64,000 bases of DNA from positions 558,001-622,000 of the forward strand of contig JACKDV010000001.1 of the NCBI GenBank assembly GCA_020633315.1, read 5' to 3'. The stretch is from Myxococcales bacterium (GTDB lineage: Bacteria > Myxococcota_A > Polyangia > Nannocystales > Nannocystaceae). The notes under the pieces are model-generated. The model searched no databases. It was not told where the DNA came from and saw only the letters and a program-made list of their open reading frames with translations. This document shows, piece by piece, positions 25,847 through 34,325 of this stretch. How positions within the stretch are numbered: position 1 is the stretch's first letter; each line of letters starts with the position of its first letter. The translations under genes and the position numbers were made by a program.

Positions 25847-27045
25847 ACGACGCGACCGATCCCTCGCTGGAGTTCGGCCCCTACGGCGGTCGCTACGTGG
25901 CCGAGACCCTCATGCCCGCGGTGCAGGCCCTGGGGGAGGCCTGGCGCGAGGCCTGGCCCGACGAGGGCTTCCGCGCACAGTACCGCCGGATCCTGGCCGA
26001 GTACGTGGGCCGCCCCTCGCCGCTCACCCCCGCGCCGCGCCTGGCCGAGCGCATCGGCGCGGCTCGGGTGCTGCTCAAGCGCGAGGACCTCAACCACACC
26101 GGCTCGCACAAGATCAACAACTGCGTGGGCCAGGTGCTCTTGGCCCGGCGCCTGGGCAAGACCCGGATCATCGCCGAGACCGGGGCCGGCCAGCACGGGG
26201 TGGCCACCGCCACCGTCTGCGCCTACTTCGGCCTGCCCTGCGTGGTCTACATGGGGGCGGTCGACGTGGAGCGCCAGGCCCTCAACGTGTTCCGCATGCG
26301 CCTGCTGGGCGCGCAGGTGGTGCCCGTGCACGCGGGCTCGGCCACCCTCAAGGACGCGATCAACGAGGCGCTGCGCGACTGGGTGGCCAACGTCGACTCC
26401 ACCCACTACCTCATCGGCAGCGTGATGGGCCCCGACCCATACCCCACCATGGTCCGTGAGCTGCACCGGGTGATCGGCGAGGAGGCGCGGGCCCAGTGCC
26501 TGCGGCTCACCGGCGAGCTGCCCGACGTGGTGGTGGCCTGCGTGGGCGGGGGCAGCAACGCCATGGGGATCTTCAGCGGCTTCCTCGACGACCCGGGCGT
26601 GGCCCTGGTGGGCGTGGAGGCGGCGGGGGAGGGGCTGCAGGGCAAGCACGCGGCCACCATGAGCAAGGGTGCGCTGGGCATCTACCACGGCATGCGCAGC
26701 CTGGTGCTGCAGGACGAGGACGGGCAGCTCCAGGAGGCGCACTCGATCTCGGCCGGGCTCGACTACCCGGGCGTGGGCCCGGAGCACGCGTGGCTGCGGC
26801 ACACGGGGCGGGCGCGCTACCTGAGCGTGACCGACGACGAGGCGCTCGAGGGCCTGCGGCTGCTGTCGCGCACCGAGGGCATCATCCCCGCGCTCGAGAC
26901 GGCCCACGCCGTGGCCGCGCTGCGGGGGCTGGCCCAGGAGGATCCCTCGCGCACCCTGCTGCTCAACGTCTCGGGGCGCGGCGACAAGGACATGCACACC
27001 GTGATGGCGCGGCACGACGCGTCCGGCGAGGAGGAGCAGCGATGA
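25843..27045 (+). CDS. trpB: Tryptophan synthase beta chain
   Basis: A 400-residue PLP enzyme joining indole and serine. It has [10 protein letters not shown] at the start, the PLP lysine in [11 protein letters not shown], the substrate loop [10 protein letters not shown], and the phosphate-binding [10 protein letters not shown]. Overlaps trpF by 4 bp and trpA by 4 bp, as expected for subunits of one complex. Confidence 0.98.
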   Translation: MNDATDPSLEFGPYGGRYVAETLMPAVQALGEAWREAWPDEGFRAQYRRILAEYVGRPSPLTPAPRLAERIGAARVLLKREDLNHTGSHKINNCVGQVLLARRLGKTRIIAETGAGQHGVATATVCAYFGLPCVVYMGAVDVERQALNVFRMRLLGAQVVPVHAGSATLKDAINEALRDWVANVDSTHYLIGSVMGPDPYPTMVRELHRVIGEEARAQCLRLTGELPDVVVACVGGGSNAMGIFSGFLDDPGVALVGVEAAGEGLQGKHAATMSKGALGIYHGMRSLVLQDEDGQLQEAHSISAGLDYPGVGPEHAWLRHTGRARYLSVTDDEALEGLRLLSRTEGIIPALETAHAVAALRGLAQEDPSRTLLLNVSGRGDKDMHTVMARHDASGEEEQR

Positions 27046-27857
27046 GCGGAGGCGACGAGGAGCGGTCGCGGATCGACGAGGTCTTCGCGGCCTGCCGGGC
27101 CCAGCGACGCGCGGCGCTGGTCGGCTACCTCACCGCGCTCGACCCCGGGCGGGAGCAATCGCTCGCGCGGCTGCGGGCCGCGGTGGAGGCCGGCGTGGAC
27201 GTGCTCGAGCTGGGGGTGCCGTTCTCCGATCCCACCGCCGACGGTCCGGTGGTGCAGGGCGCGATGACGCGGGCCCTGGCCGCCGGCGCCACCCTGGCCG
27301 GCGTGCTCGAGCTGGCCGCGGAGCTGCGCGCCGGCTGGGACGGGCCCATCGTGCTGTTCTCCTACGCCAACCCGCTGCTGCGGCTGGGGCCGGCGATCGG
27401 CGAGCGCCTGGCCGCGGCCGGCATCGATGCGGTGCTGGTGGTCGACCTCCCGCCCGAGCACGCGCCCGAGCTGCGCGCTCCGGTGGAGGCGGCGGGCGTG
27501 GGCTGGGTGAGCCTGGTGGCCCCGACCACGCCGGCCTCGCGCCTGCCCGCCGTGGCCCGCTCGGCGAGCGCCTTCGTCTATGCGGTGGCGCTGCGCGGGG
27601 TGACCGGGGCGACCCTCGAGATCGACGAGGAGCTCGTCGCTCGCCTCGATGCGATCCGTGCCCACACTGCGCGTCCCGTCGCGGTGGGCTTCGGCGTGCG
27701 CGAGCCCGCCCAGGCGGCGGCCCTGGCTCCCTACGTCGACGGCGTGGTGGTGGGCAGCGCCTTCATCGAGGCCGCCGAGCAGGGCCCCGCCGCGCTGGCG
27801 GCCAAGGTCTCCGCGATCCGGGCCGCGCTGACGCGCGAGGGGGAGGCGGCCCGATGA
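27042..27857 (+). CDS. trpA: Tryptophan synthase alpha chain
   Basis: A 271-residue TIM-barrel subunit cleaving indole-3-glycerol phosphate. The catalytic Glu and Asp are in [18 protein letters not shown]; other motifs are [21 protein letters not shown] and [14 protein letters not shown] overlaps trpB (ATGA). Last trp gene; the convergent DciA-like gene ends 11 bp beyond its stop. Confidence 0.97.
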   Translation: MSGGDEERSRIDEVFAACRAQRRAALVGYLTALDPGREQSLARLRAAVEAGVDVLELGVPFSDPTADGPVVQGAMTRALAAGATLAGVLELAAELRAGWDGPIVLFSYANPLLRLGPAIGERLAAAGIDAVLVVDLPPEHAPELRAPVEAAGVGWVSLVAPTTPASRLPAVARSASAFVYAVALRGVTGATLEIDEELVARLDAIRAHTARPVAVGFGVREPAQAAALAPYVDGVVVGSAFIEAAEQGPAALAAKVSAIRAALTREGEAAR

Positions 27858-27868
27858 GCGGCGATCGA

Positions 27869-28357
27869 TCAGCGCCGGTCGGGCCGGCGCGAGCCGAGGG
27901 CGAGGCGAGCAGCCGCGACCGCGTCGCGCAGGCGAGCGTCGTCGATGGACTCCATCGCGTCGATGGTGGCGCGCTCGGGCTCGTGGGACAGGCCGGGCAC
28001 CTCGGGATCGGGCACGCGGACGGGGGGCGGCACCACCTCCACCTCGCCCACGCGCAGGCGAAGCTCGGACAGGCGCGCGGCCGGGCACGCCCGACGCAGC
28101 CGCCCCAGCAGGTCTTGGCGCATGTAGGTCAGCTCGTGCAGCCACTGGTTGTCGCCCACGTGGAGCACCAGCCGGCCGTGGGCCAGGTGGGCGGGCCAGG
28201 CCACCTCCTGCAGGTGCCGGGGAGCCACCCGCGGCCAGGCGCTCTGCAGCCGCGCCAGCATGATGCGGTCGCGCGGCACGGTCGCGAAGACCTCGCGCCA
28301 CGCCAGCTCCGAGGCTCGCACCGCCCGGCCGTGGTTGTTGCGCTTGGCCCGTGCCAC
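27869..28357 (-). CDS. DUF721/DciA-like protein
   Basis: About 162 residues. The segment LARLQSAWPRVAPRHLQEVAWPAHLAHGRLVLHVGDNQWLHEL matches the DUF721 family, whose member DciA helps load the replicative helicase in bacteria lacking DnaC. The C-terminal third is variable. Start is uncertain: GTG at 28357 follows a GGAGG-like site; GTG at 28375 is also possible. It overlaps the start region of the divergent lipoprotein, so one of the two starts may be wrong. Confidence 0.7.
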   Translation of the reverse strand: MARAKRNNHGRAVRASELAWREVFATVPRDRIMLARLQSAWPRVAPRHLQEVAWPAHLAHGRLVLHVGDNQWLHELTYMRQDLLGRLRRACPAARLSELRLRVGEVEVVPPPVRVPDPEVPGLSHEPERATIDAMESIDDARLRDAVAAARLALGSRRPDRR

Positions 28358-28774
28358 CGCCCTCCAGCTTGCCACACTCCCGCCCGCGGGGCCGGGCGAG
28401 GGACCGCGCGCTCGTGGGCCGCGGCGCTCGCGGTGGGCCTGGCCATCCTGGCCGCCTGCATCCCCACCCAGGGCTGGCAGCGCAGCGATCGTCGCGCGTG
28501 TGCGCCGCAATCACCGGCCGTGCTGTGCCTCGACGACGCCACCGAGGGGCTGCACGAATTGCGTGTGGGCGAGCGCGTGGTGCTGCCGGGCGAGTGCATC
28601 GTGGCGCCCGAGGACCGCAGCGGTGGGCTGCGGGTCGAGCTCCACCGCTCGGGCCGGCTGGTGGCGCGGCCCCGGCTGCGGGTCCGCGCTGGTACGCGCA
28701 CCGTGGTGGGCGTGGAGGGCGAGCGGGTGGAGGTGCTCTCGCGATCCACCTGTGACGATCGCGTGGATCCCTGA
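28331..28774 (+). CDS. Small putative lipoprotein
   Basis: Up to 147 residues; no family recognised. A hydrophobic stretch WAAALAVGLAILAAC forms a lipobox with Cys near residue 41, followed by a beta-rich domain (LHELRVGERVVLPGE, LRVELHRSGRLVARPRLRV, RTVVGVEGERVEVL). The only in-frame conventional start before the signal is GTG at 28331, which overlaps the divergent DciA-like gene. The exact start is therefore doubtful. Confidence 0.5.
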   Translation: MVVALGPCHRPPACHTPARGAGRGTARSWAAALAVGLAILAACIPTQGWQRSDRRACAPQSPAVLCLDDATEGLHELRVGERVVLPGECIVAPEDRSGGLRVELHRSGRLVARPRLRVRAGTRTVVGVEGERVEVLSRSTCDDRVDP

Positions 28775-28816
28775 GCCCGCGCCGTTCGGTTCCCGCGCAG
28801 CGCCGTCTCTGGCAGC

Positions 28817-30370
28817 ATGATCCTCGTGCGCAGGTGGGGGCTGGGGCTGCTGGGAGGCGTCGTCGCGGGCTGGGCCTGCGGCAGCGGAGCCTTCGACTGC
28901 ATCCAGGCCTCCGACTGCGCCAACGCGGGCGTGCCCGGCGAGTGCATCGCGGGCTACTGCGCCTTCCCCGATGACGGCTGCGAGTCGGGCCTGCGCTACG
29001 GCCAGCACTCGGGGCCGGCCTCGGGGGCCTGCGTGCCACCGGTCAGCGACGACACCGGGTCCACCTCGGCCGGCGAGGCCACCGATCCCTCGGCCACCTC
29101 GGCGCTGCCCACCGCGGGCGACGTGGACACCGAGCCCACCCTCGATTCCTCGGACGGCCCCGGCCCGGGCGAGGTGGAGCTCACCGACGACGAGCTCGAC
29201 GGCGAGTTCGGAGCGGGCCTGTTCGACGGCACCGAGTGGCAGGCCGACCACGTGACCCTGGTGCCCGGCGGCACCCAGGGCACCTTCGTCTCGCGGGTGT
29301 ACGACGCGGGTCGCGAGGCGAGCTGGGACACCCTGCGTTGGTGGCCACGCGGGCCCTACGGCAAGCGGCTGCCCGACGGCGGCCAGGGCGAGGGCTATCC
29401 CGAGGGCAGCGTGAGCATGGACGGCAGCGTGCTGCTCATGCACTTCGACGAGGGCGCGCTCTTGGCCGACGGCGACCCCGTGCCCGACTCCTCGGGGGCG
29501 GGCAGCGACGGCACGGTGGTGAGCAGCGGCGGCCCGATCGCGCTGGTGCCCGGGGTGTTCGGCACCGCGATCGACGATCACATCGCCAGCCGGATCGCGA
29601 TCCCCACCGCGAGCGCGCCCGGGCTGAGCTTCGGCGAGGACGACTTCAGCTGGTCGCTGTGGTTTCGTTTCGAGCACGCCTGCGCCGGCAACAACGTGTT
29701 CATGGGGGTCGACAACGCCGACGGCGACGATGCGCACCCCCACCTGTGGCTCGGGTGCACCGACGACCAGTGGGACGAGTGCGCCGGGACGGTGAGCGCC
29801 CCGCGGGCCGCGGGCGGGTTCCGCTCGGTCCACAGCGACGACACCGACGGCGTGTTCTTCTGCAGCGACGATGCCGTGCGCGGGGGGATCTGGCACCACG
29901 TGCTCGCCACCAAGCGGGGCCATCCCGACACCGAGGTGGTGCTCTACCTCGACGGCGATCCGCAGCACACCGGCAGCGGCACCATGGGCGCGCCCATGGT
30001 GTATCCCGACGATCCCGACTTCAGCATCGGTGCGTTCTCGCGGGGCACCTATCCCTCCGAGGGCGTGCTCGACGAGGTGGCGATCTGGACCCGAGCCCTC
30101 GACGAGGGGGAGGTGCTCGACGTGTATCGCCGCGGCGTGACCCGGCTCGAGCTGGCGGTGCGAAGCTGCACCCAGCCCGGCTGCTCCGACGGCGCGCCCT
30201 GGGTGGAGGGCTTCGTGGATCCGGCCGGCAGCTCGGGCCCCGGCACCGAGCTACTGCTGTCCGAGCTCCCGCCGGGGCGCTACGTGCAGTACCGCGTGAG
30301 CATGGTCGGCGCCGGCTGGCTGCCCGGGCCCGCCCTCGACGCGGTGACGATCCGCGGCCACCAGCTCTGA
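28817..30370 (+). CDS. LamG-domain lipoprotein
   Basis: A 517-residue exported protein. The signal (MILVRRWGLGLLGGVVAGWAC) ends in a Cys at residue 21. A short Cys-rich segment (residues 20-75) with CIQASDCANAG-like spacing follows, then an acidic Ser/Thr linker. Residues 190-440 form a LamG/concanavalin-like domain: VLLMHFDEG, WSLWFRFEHA, IWHHVLATKRG, VVLYLDGDPQ, LDEVAIWTRALDEGEV. LamG domains bind glycans or proteins. It is probably displayed on the outer membrane. Cys-rich plus Ser/Thr-linker heads recur in other lipoproteins of this window. Confidence 0.8.
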   Translation: MILVRRWGLGLLGGVVAGWACGSGAFDCIQASDCANAGVPGECIAGYCAFPDDGCESGLRYGQHSGPASGACVPPVSDDTGSTSAGEATDPSATSALPTAGDVDTEPTLDSSDGPGPGEVELTDDELDGEFGAGLFDGTEWQADHVTLVPGGTQGTFVSRVYDAGREASWDTLRWWPRGPYGKRLPDGGQGEGYPEGSVSMDGSVLLMHFDEGALLADGDPVPDSSGAGSDGTVVSSGGPIALVPGVFGTAIDDHIASRIAIPTASAPGLSFGEDDFSWSLWFRFEHACAGNNVFMGVDNADGDDAHPHLWLGCTDDQWDECAGTVSAPRAAGGFRSVHSDDTDGVFFCSDDAVRGGIWHHVLATKRGHPDTEVVLYLDGDPQHTGSGTMGAPMVYPDDPDFSIGAFSRGTYPSEGVLDEVAIWTRALDEGEVLDVYRRGVTRLELAVRSCTQPGCSDGAPWVEGFVDPAGSSGPGTELLLSELPPGRYVQYRVSMVGAGWLPGPALDAVTIRGHQL

Positions 30371-30413
30371 ACGGGCTCTGATCCGGCTCTGATCCGGCTC
30401 TTGCTCCGAGCGC

Positions 30414-30427
30414 GACGCGGCCGCGTC
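30414..30427. terminator. 14-bp palindrome between convergent genes
   Basis: GACGCGGCCGCGTC lies between the LamG lipoprotein and desaturase stops. Just before it, at 30374-30395, are two direct copies of GGCTCTGATCC. Role as terminator is a guess from position. Confidence 0.3.
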
Positions 30428-30439
30428 ACCGCGCCAGGG

Positions 30440-31768
30440 CTACGGCGGCGGAGCCGGGGTGGAGGCCTCGTCGCGGGCCACGACCGGCGGGCGTCCCAGC
30501 CCGTGCAGGAAGCGAGCGGTGCCGAGGGCGGCCTGCAGGTAGCTGGGGTGATCGTGGTAGGGCAGGCCGAAGTCCTCGCAGGTGGCCCGCACCACCGGTG
30601 CGATGGTGGGGTAGAGGTGGATCGGCATGGTGGGGAACAGGTGGTGCTCGATCTGGTGGTTGAGCCCGCCCGAGACCACGTTGGCCCAGTGCGATCCGGA
30701 GCGCCAGTTGCTGGTGCCCACCACTTGCTGCGCGGCCCAGTGCATCCCCGCCGGCGGCACCAGGCCGCCCTGGATGTGATTGACCACGAAGGTGCCCTCC
30801 ATGATGTAGGCCGCGATCACCATCATGAGGAGGCTGGTGGTCAGGCCCTTGGCGGGGCCCAGCAGCATCACCGGCAGCGCCACGTGCATCACGAGCCACA
30901 GGGCCTTGAAGGCGATCACCTTGGCCCACGCGCGGCGCGAGGCGTGGAAGGCCGCGTGGCCGACCCGTCCCTGGGCGAGGTGCACCAGGTCGGAGACCGT
31001 CCACTTGAGCAGGCCGATGCTGAGCCCCACCAGCAGCGTGAGCACCTGGATCCGGTGCCACGGGCGATGGGGCAGGCCGGGGTGGAAGCGCAGCGCGGGC
31101 CAGGCGATCTCGCAGTCGTTGTCGTGGCCCAGCACGTTGGGGCGGCCGTGGTGCGACACCTGGTGCTCGATGCTCCACACCAGGCTCGAGCCGCCCGCGA
31201 AGTCCATGAGGGTGCCCAGCGTCGCGTTGAGCCGCCGGCTCCGGCCGGCCGCGCCGTGGTTGCCGCAGTGCATCGCCAAGCCCAGGCGCCCCAGCAGCAC
31301 GCCGCTGGCCACCGCGGCCAGCCACGAGCCCGCGAAGATCCGCAGCCACCACGCCACCAGGAACAGGGCAGTGGCCGCCGCGGCCCCGAGCACGGTGATC
31401 CAGGCGCGGGAGCGGAAGTGGAGCCCGCGCTGGCGCAGGTGCTCGCCCACGCGCTGGCGCACCGCGAGGAAGAAGGCCGGGTCGCCCGGGGGCTCGCGCG
31501 CGTCGGGAGGCAGCGGGCCCAGGTGTTGCGCATGGCGGCCCAGCACGCGGCGGGCCCGGTCGAGCCCGGGGCCGAGGTGGTGCGACTCGAACAGCACCGT
31601 CGCGTCCCGCCCCGCGCCCAGCTCGAGCATGCGACCGCCGGGATGCCCCGCCGCATACTCGCTCACGTCGTAGACCTCGCCGTCGAGCGCCACCCAGCTC
31701 GAGCCGTCGCGTCCGTCGTGGAGGGCGAGCTCCTCCAGGGGGATCGGGCGGGGCACTGCGGGCATCAT
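30440..31768 (-). CDS. Front-end fatty acid desaturase with fused cytochrome b5 domain
   Basis: A 442-residue membrane di-iron desaturase. Residues 8-75 are a cytochrome b5 domain with the haem motif HPGG (His42) and a second His in ESHH (63-64). The desaturase domain has the three histidine boxes: HCGNH, HQVSHHG and QIEHH, with hydrophobic segments between them. A fused b5 domain and Gln in place of the first His of box 3 are hallmarks of front-end (delta-5/delta-6 type) desaturases, which make polyunsaturated fatty acids. The regiospecificity cannot be read from sequence. No clear Shine-Dalgarno precedes the ATG. Confidence 0.9.
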   Translation of the reverse strand: MMPAVPRPIPLEELALHDGRDGSSWVALDGEVYDVSEYAAGHPGGRMLELGAGRDATVLFESHHLGPGLDRARRVLGRHAQHLGPLPPDAREPPGDPAFFLAVRQRVGEHLRQRGLHFRSRAWITVLGAAAATALFLVAWWLRIFAGSWLAAVASGVLLGRLGLAMHCGNHGAAGRSRRLNATLGTLMDFAGGSSLVWSIEHQVSHHGRPNVLGHDNDCEIAWPALRFHPGLPHRPWHRIQVLTLLVGLSIGLLKWTVSDLVHLAQGRVGHAAFHASRRAWAKVIAFKALWLVMHVALPVMLLGPAKGLTTSLLMMVIAAYIMEGTFVVNHIQGGLVPPAGMHWAAQQVVGTSNWRSGSHWANVVSGGLNHQIEHHLFPTMPIHLYPTIAPVVRATCEDFGLPYHDHPSYLQAALGTARFLHGLGRPPVVARDEASTPAPPP

Positions 31769-31808
31769 CGCACGCCGCTCGGCGCTCTCGGGCGCTCGGC
31801 GGCGTGTG

Positions 31809-32276
31809 TCAGCGCGGATCGGCGGGCGCCCGCATGCGCCACAGCAGCACGATGGGCACCACGATGTAGGCCAGGTAGGCCGTCACCGCGATCACCGGGT
31901 TGGGCGGCGGCAGCTCGCCCCACAGCTCCACGATGGTGTGCACCACCATCGAGTAGAGCATGGAGATCGACCACACCAGCGCCAGCGGGCGCAGCCATGG
32001 GCGTCGTTTCCACAGCGCGAAGGCGAGGGCCAGCTCCATGGGTCCGAACACGAAGGCCGAGATGCCCGACATCACGCGCAGGAAGTGGGGATTTTGGGAG
32101 ACCAGCGGGTCGTAGCGCTCGCCGTAGGCCCACAAGGCACGGCCGAAGGGATCGGGCGAGTCCGGTCCGCACAGGTCCATCGCCGCGCTGCGATCCATGG
32201 TGAAGGCGGCCAGGGCCATGGCCGCGAGGGTCGCCACGAGGATCCAGTCGACGAGCCGGGAGCGACCGCTGGGCAT
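31809..32276 (-). CDS. Four-TM membrane protein, EXPERA-like
   Basis: A 155-residue protein with four predicted TM segments (near residues 9-24, 66-88, 94-113, 128-147). The order YDPLVSQNPHFLR, then a helix with GPMELALAF, then a helix with YSMVVHTIVE resembles the EXPERA domain of emopamil-binding proteins and TMEM97, but the similarity is by eye and weak. It is encoded 40 bp upstream of the desaturase on the same strand and may share a lipid-related role. Confidence 0.45.
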   Translation of the reverse strand: MPSGRSRLVDWILVATLAAMALAAFTMDRSAAMDLCGPDSPDPFGRALWAYGERYDPLVSQNPHFLRVMSGISAFVFGPMELALAFALWKRRPWLRPLALVWSISMLYSMVVHTIVELWGELPPPNPVIAVTAYLAYIVVPIVLLWRMRAPADPR

Positions 32277-32644
32277 GGGCCGCGATGGTACGGGGGCCGG
32301 GGCGAGACCGACCAGGGATCGGACCGCGGCCCAGGGCCGATCTCGGGGCTGCGATGATCACGCGGGGCGCCTGTAACCGAAGGGACCAGTGGCGCCTGCG
32401 ACCTCGCCGCGCACCCGCGAATTCCCAATGGTGACAGCGTCTTCGGGCGAGGAGAACCCGACCTTCGGGCATGGATCGCAGGCCCGGTCCCCGGGGTCTT
32501 GCGTACATCCGACTCCAGGCCAACACTATGCGCCGCGTTCTTGCGCTAACGGCGCAGGATTACGCGCGCCCTCGACGCCCCTCCTTCGAATGCGGGCGAC
32601 GAGGCCCCTTCATCGGCAATCGTCACCACTGAGGCAGACGGCAA
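32277..32644. other. Divergent non-coding region before the ABC/GldG-like operon
   Basis: A 368-bp gap with a more A/T-containing right half. It must hold the promoter of the ABC operon, but no convincing -35/-10 pair was found. The left edge has TACCAT for the EXPERA-like gene. No RNA gene recognised. Confidence 0.5.
32285..32290 (-). promoter_or_regulatory. -10-like element TACCAT before the EXPERA-like gene
   Basis: On the minus strand TACCAT ends 8 bp before the ATG (32276), again with no Shine-Dalgarno. Confidence 0.4.
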
Positions 32645-33403
32645 ATGGCAAGCGAAGACGACAAGGAACGCCCGGTCACGATCCGGGCGGACCAGATCAC
32701 CAAGCTCTACGGGGAGTTCGCCGCCTTGTCGAAGGTCACCTTCGAGGTCCGCAAGGGCACGGTGTGTGCGTTCCTCGGGCCCAACGGCGCCGGCAAGTCC
32801 ACCACCATGCGGATCCTGACGGGCTTCCTCTCGCCCACCTCGGGTCGCGCCCAGCTCTTGGGCCGCGATCCGGCGGTGGCCGAGCAGCGGCGAGACCTCG
32901 CCCGCAAGCTCGGCTACCTGCCCGAGAGCGGCCCGCTGTATCGCGAGATGACCCCCTTCGAGGCGCTGAGCTTCTTCGCCGACGTACGCTCGGTGCAAAA
33001 GCCCCTGGCCGCCATCGATCGCGTGGTCGAGCAGTGCTCGGTGGGCGAGGTGCTCCACAAGCCGATCTACAAGCTCTCCAAGGGCTTTCGGCAGCGCGTG
33101 GGCATGGCCCAGGCGCTGCTGCACGACCCCGAGGTGCTCATCCTCGACGAGCCCACCTCGGGCCTCGATCCCCTGCAGATCCGCGACGTCCGCGGGCTCA
33201 TCCGCGAGCTCGGTCGCGACAAGACCCTGCTGCTGTCCACCCACATCCTGCAGGAGGTGGACGCGGTGGCCGACGAGGTGGTGATGGTGAGCGAGGGCCG
33301 CGTGGTCTTCACCGGCACCAAGGAGGAGCTCAAGGAGGGCGGGACCCTCGAGGAGCGCTTCTACGCCCTCGCGGGCGGCAAGAAGAAGGAGGAGGCAGCC
33401 TGA
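32645..33403 (+). CDS. ABC transporter ATP-binding protein (GldA-like)
   Basis: A 252-residue ATPase of the ABC-2 export type. Walker A GPNGAGKST (near residue 45), signature LSKGFRQRVGMAQAL, Walker B VLILDEPTSGLDP and the switch His in LLSTHILQEVD are all present. The last residues are Lys/Glu-rich. The stop overlaps the permease ATG (TGATG). Together with the next two genes it forms the GldA-GldF-GldG-like arrangement found in many bacteria. Confidence 0.93.
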   Translation: MASEDDKERPVTIRADQITKLYGEFAALSKVTFEVRKGTVCAFLGPNGAGKSTTMRILTGFLSPTSGRAQLLGRDPAVAEQRRDLARKLGYLPESGPLYREMTPFEALSFFADVRSVQKPLAAIDRVVEQCSVGEVLHKPIYKLSKGFRQRVGMAQALLHDPEVLILDEPTSGLDPLQIRDVRGLIRELGRDKTLLLSTHILQEVDAVADEVVMVSEGRVVFTGTKEELKEGGTLEERFYALAGGKKKEEAA

Positions 33404-34323
33404 TGCTCGGTCTCGACTTCAAGGTGGTCAGCGCGATCTTCCGCAAGGACATGCGGACCTACCTGGGCAACCCCACCGGGTACGTGTTCATCACGCTGTT
33501 CATCATGTTCACGGGAGGCGCGGCGTTCCTGCAGGAGGAGTTCTTCTCCCGCAACCTCGCCGACCTCGCCACGCTCAACTCGGTGATCCCGGTGATCCTC
33601 ACCTTCTTCGTGCCGGCGATCACCATGAACGCCATGGCCGACGAGCGGCGGGGCGGCACCGACGAGCTGCTGCTGACCCTGCCGGTGCGTGACCACGAGG
33701 TGGTGCTCGGCAAGTACCTCGGCGTGCTCGGCATGTTCACCCTGTCGCTGCTCATCACCGCCATCGCCCAGCTCTCGGTGCTCGCCTTCCTCGGCGACCC
33801 CGACAGCGGCCTGATGTTCGCCACCTTCGCCGGCTACTGGCTGATGGGCGCGCTGTTCATCGCGATCAGCCTGGTGGGCTCCACCCTCAGCCAGAACCCG
33901 ACCGTGGCCTTCATCCTGGGGGCGGTGGGCTGCCTGCTGCTGGTGCTCGCGGGCACGGTCCCGTGGGCCTCGGGCGGGGTGGGCATCCTCCTCATCGCGC
34001 TGGCCTGCGCGCTGGCCTGGTACACGTTCAGCCAGGAGACGGTGGGCACCCTGGTCGCCGGCCTGCTCGGCCTGGCCGCGGGCTCGCTGGTCTGGCAGTC
34101 GCGCAACTTCGGCGAGGACGCCGAGGCGGCCGCCGACGGCGTCGAGGCGGCCGCCGACCTCAGCTCCCAGTTCGAGTCGCTGTTCTCCCACCTGTCGGTG
34201 AGCGAGCACTTCGACAGCTTCGGCGAGGGCGTCATCCGCCTCGGAGACGTCCTCTACTTCGCCGGCGGGGCGGTGGCCCTGCTGTACCTCTGCACGTTCC
34301 TGCTGGGAAGGAGGCTCTGGTAG
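33403..34323 (+). CDS. ABC-2 type permease (GldF-like)
   Basis: A 306-residue inner-membrane permease with about six TM helices: VFITLFIMFTGGAAFL, VIPVILTFFVPAITM, LGMFTLSLLITAIAQL, LMGALFIAISLVG, AFILGAVGCLLLVLAG and a C-terminal LLYLCTFLLGRR. The conserved MADERRGGTDELLLTLPV loop is typical of this ABC-2 subfamily. A long extracytoplasmic Ala/Glu/Ser segment precedes the last helix. Works with the ATPase encoded just upstream. Confidence 0.9.
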   Translation: MLGLDFKVVSAIFRKDMRTYLGNPTGYVFITLFIMFTGGAAFLQEEFFSRNLADLATLNSVIPVILTFFVPAITMNAMADERRGGTDELLLTLPVRDHEVVLGKYLGVLGMFTLSLLITAIAQLSVLAFLGDPDSGLMFATFAGYWLMGALFIAISLVGSTLSQNPTVAFILGAVGCLLLVLAGTVPWASGGVGILLIALACALAWYTFSQETVGTLVAGLLGLAAGSLVWQSRNFGEDAEAAADGVEAAADLSSQFESLFSHLSVSEHFDSFGEGVIRLGDVLYFAGGAVALLYLCTFLLGRRLW

Positions 34324-34325
34324 CC

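Noticed and set aside
30364..30395. Direct repeats of GCTCTGA/GGCTCTGATCC as an attachment site or small array
   Set aside because: Only two full copies, next to a stop codon between convergent genes; no mobile-element gene nearby.
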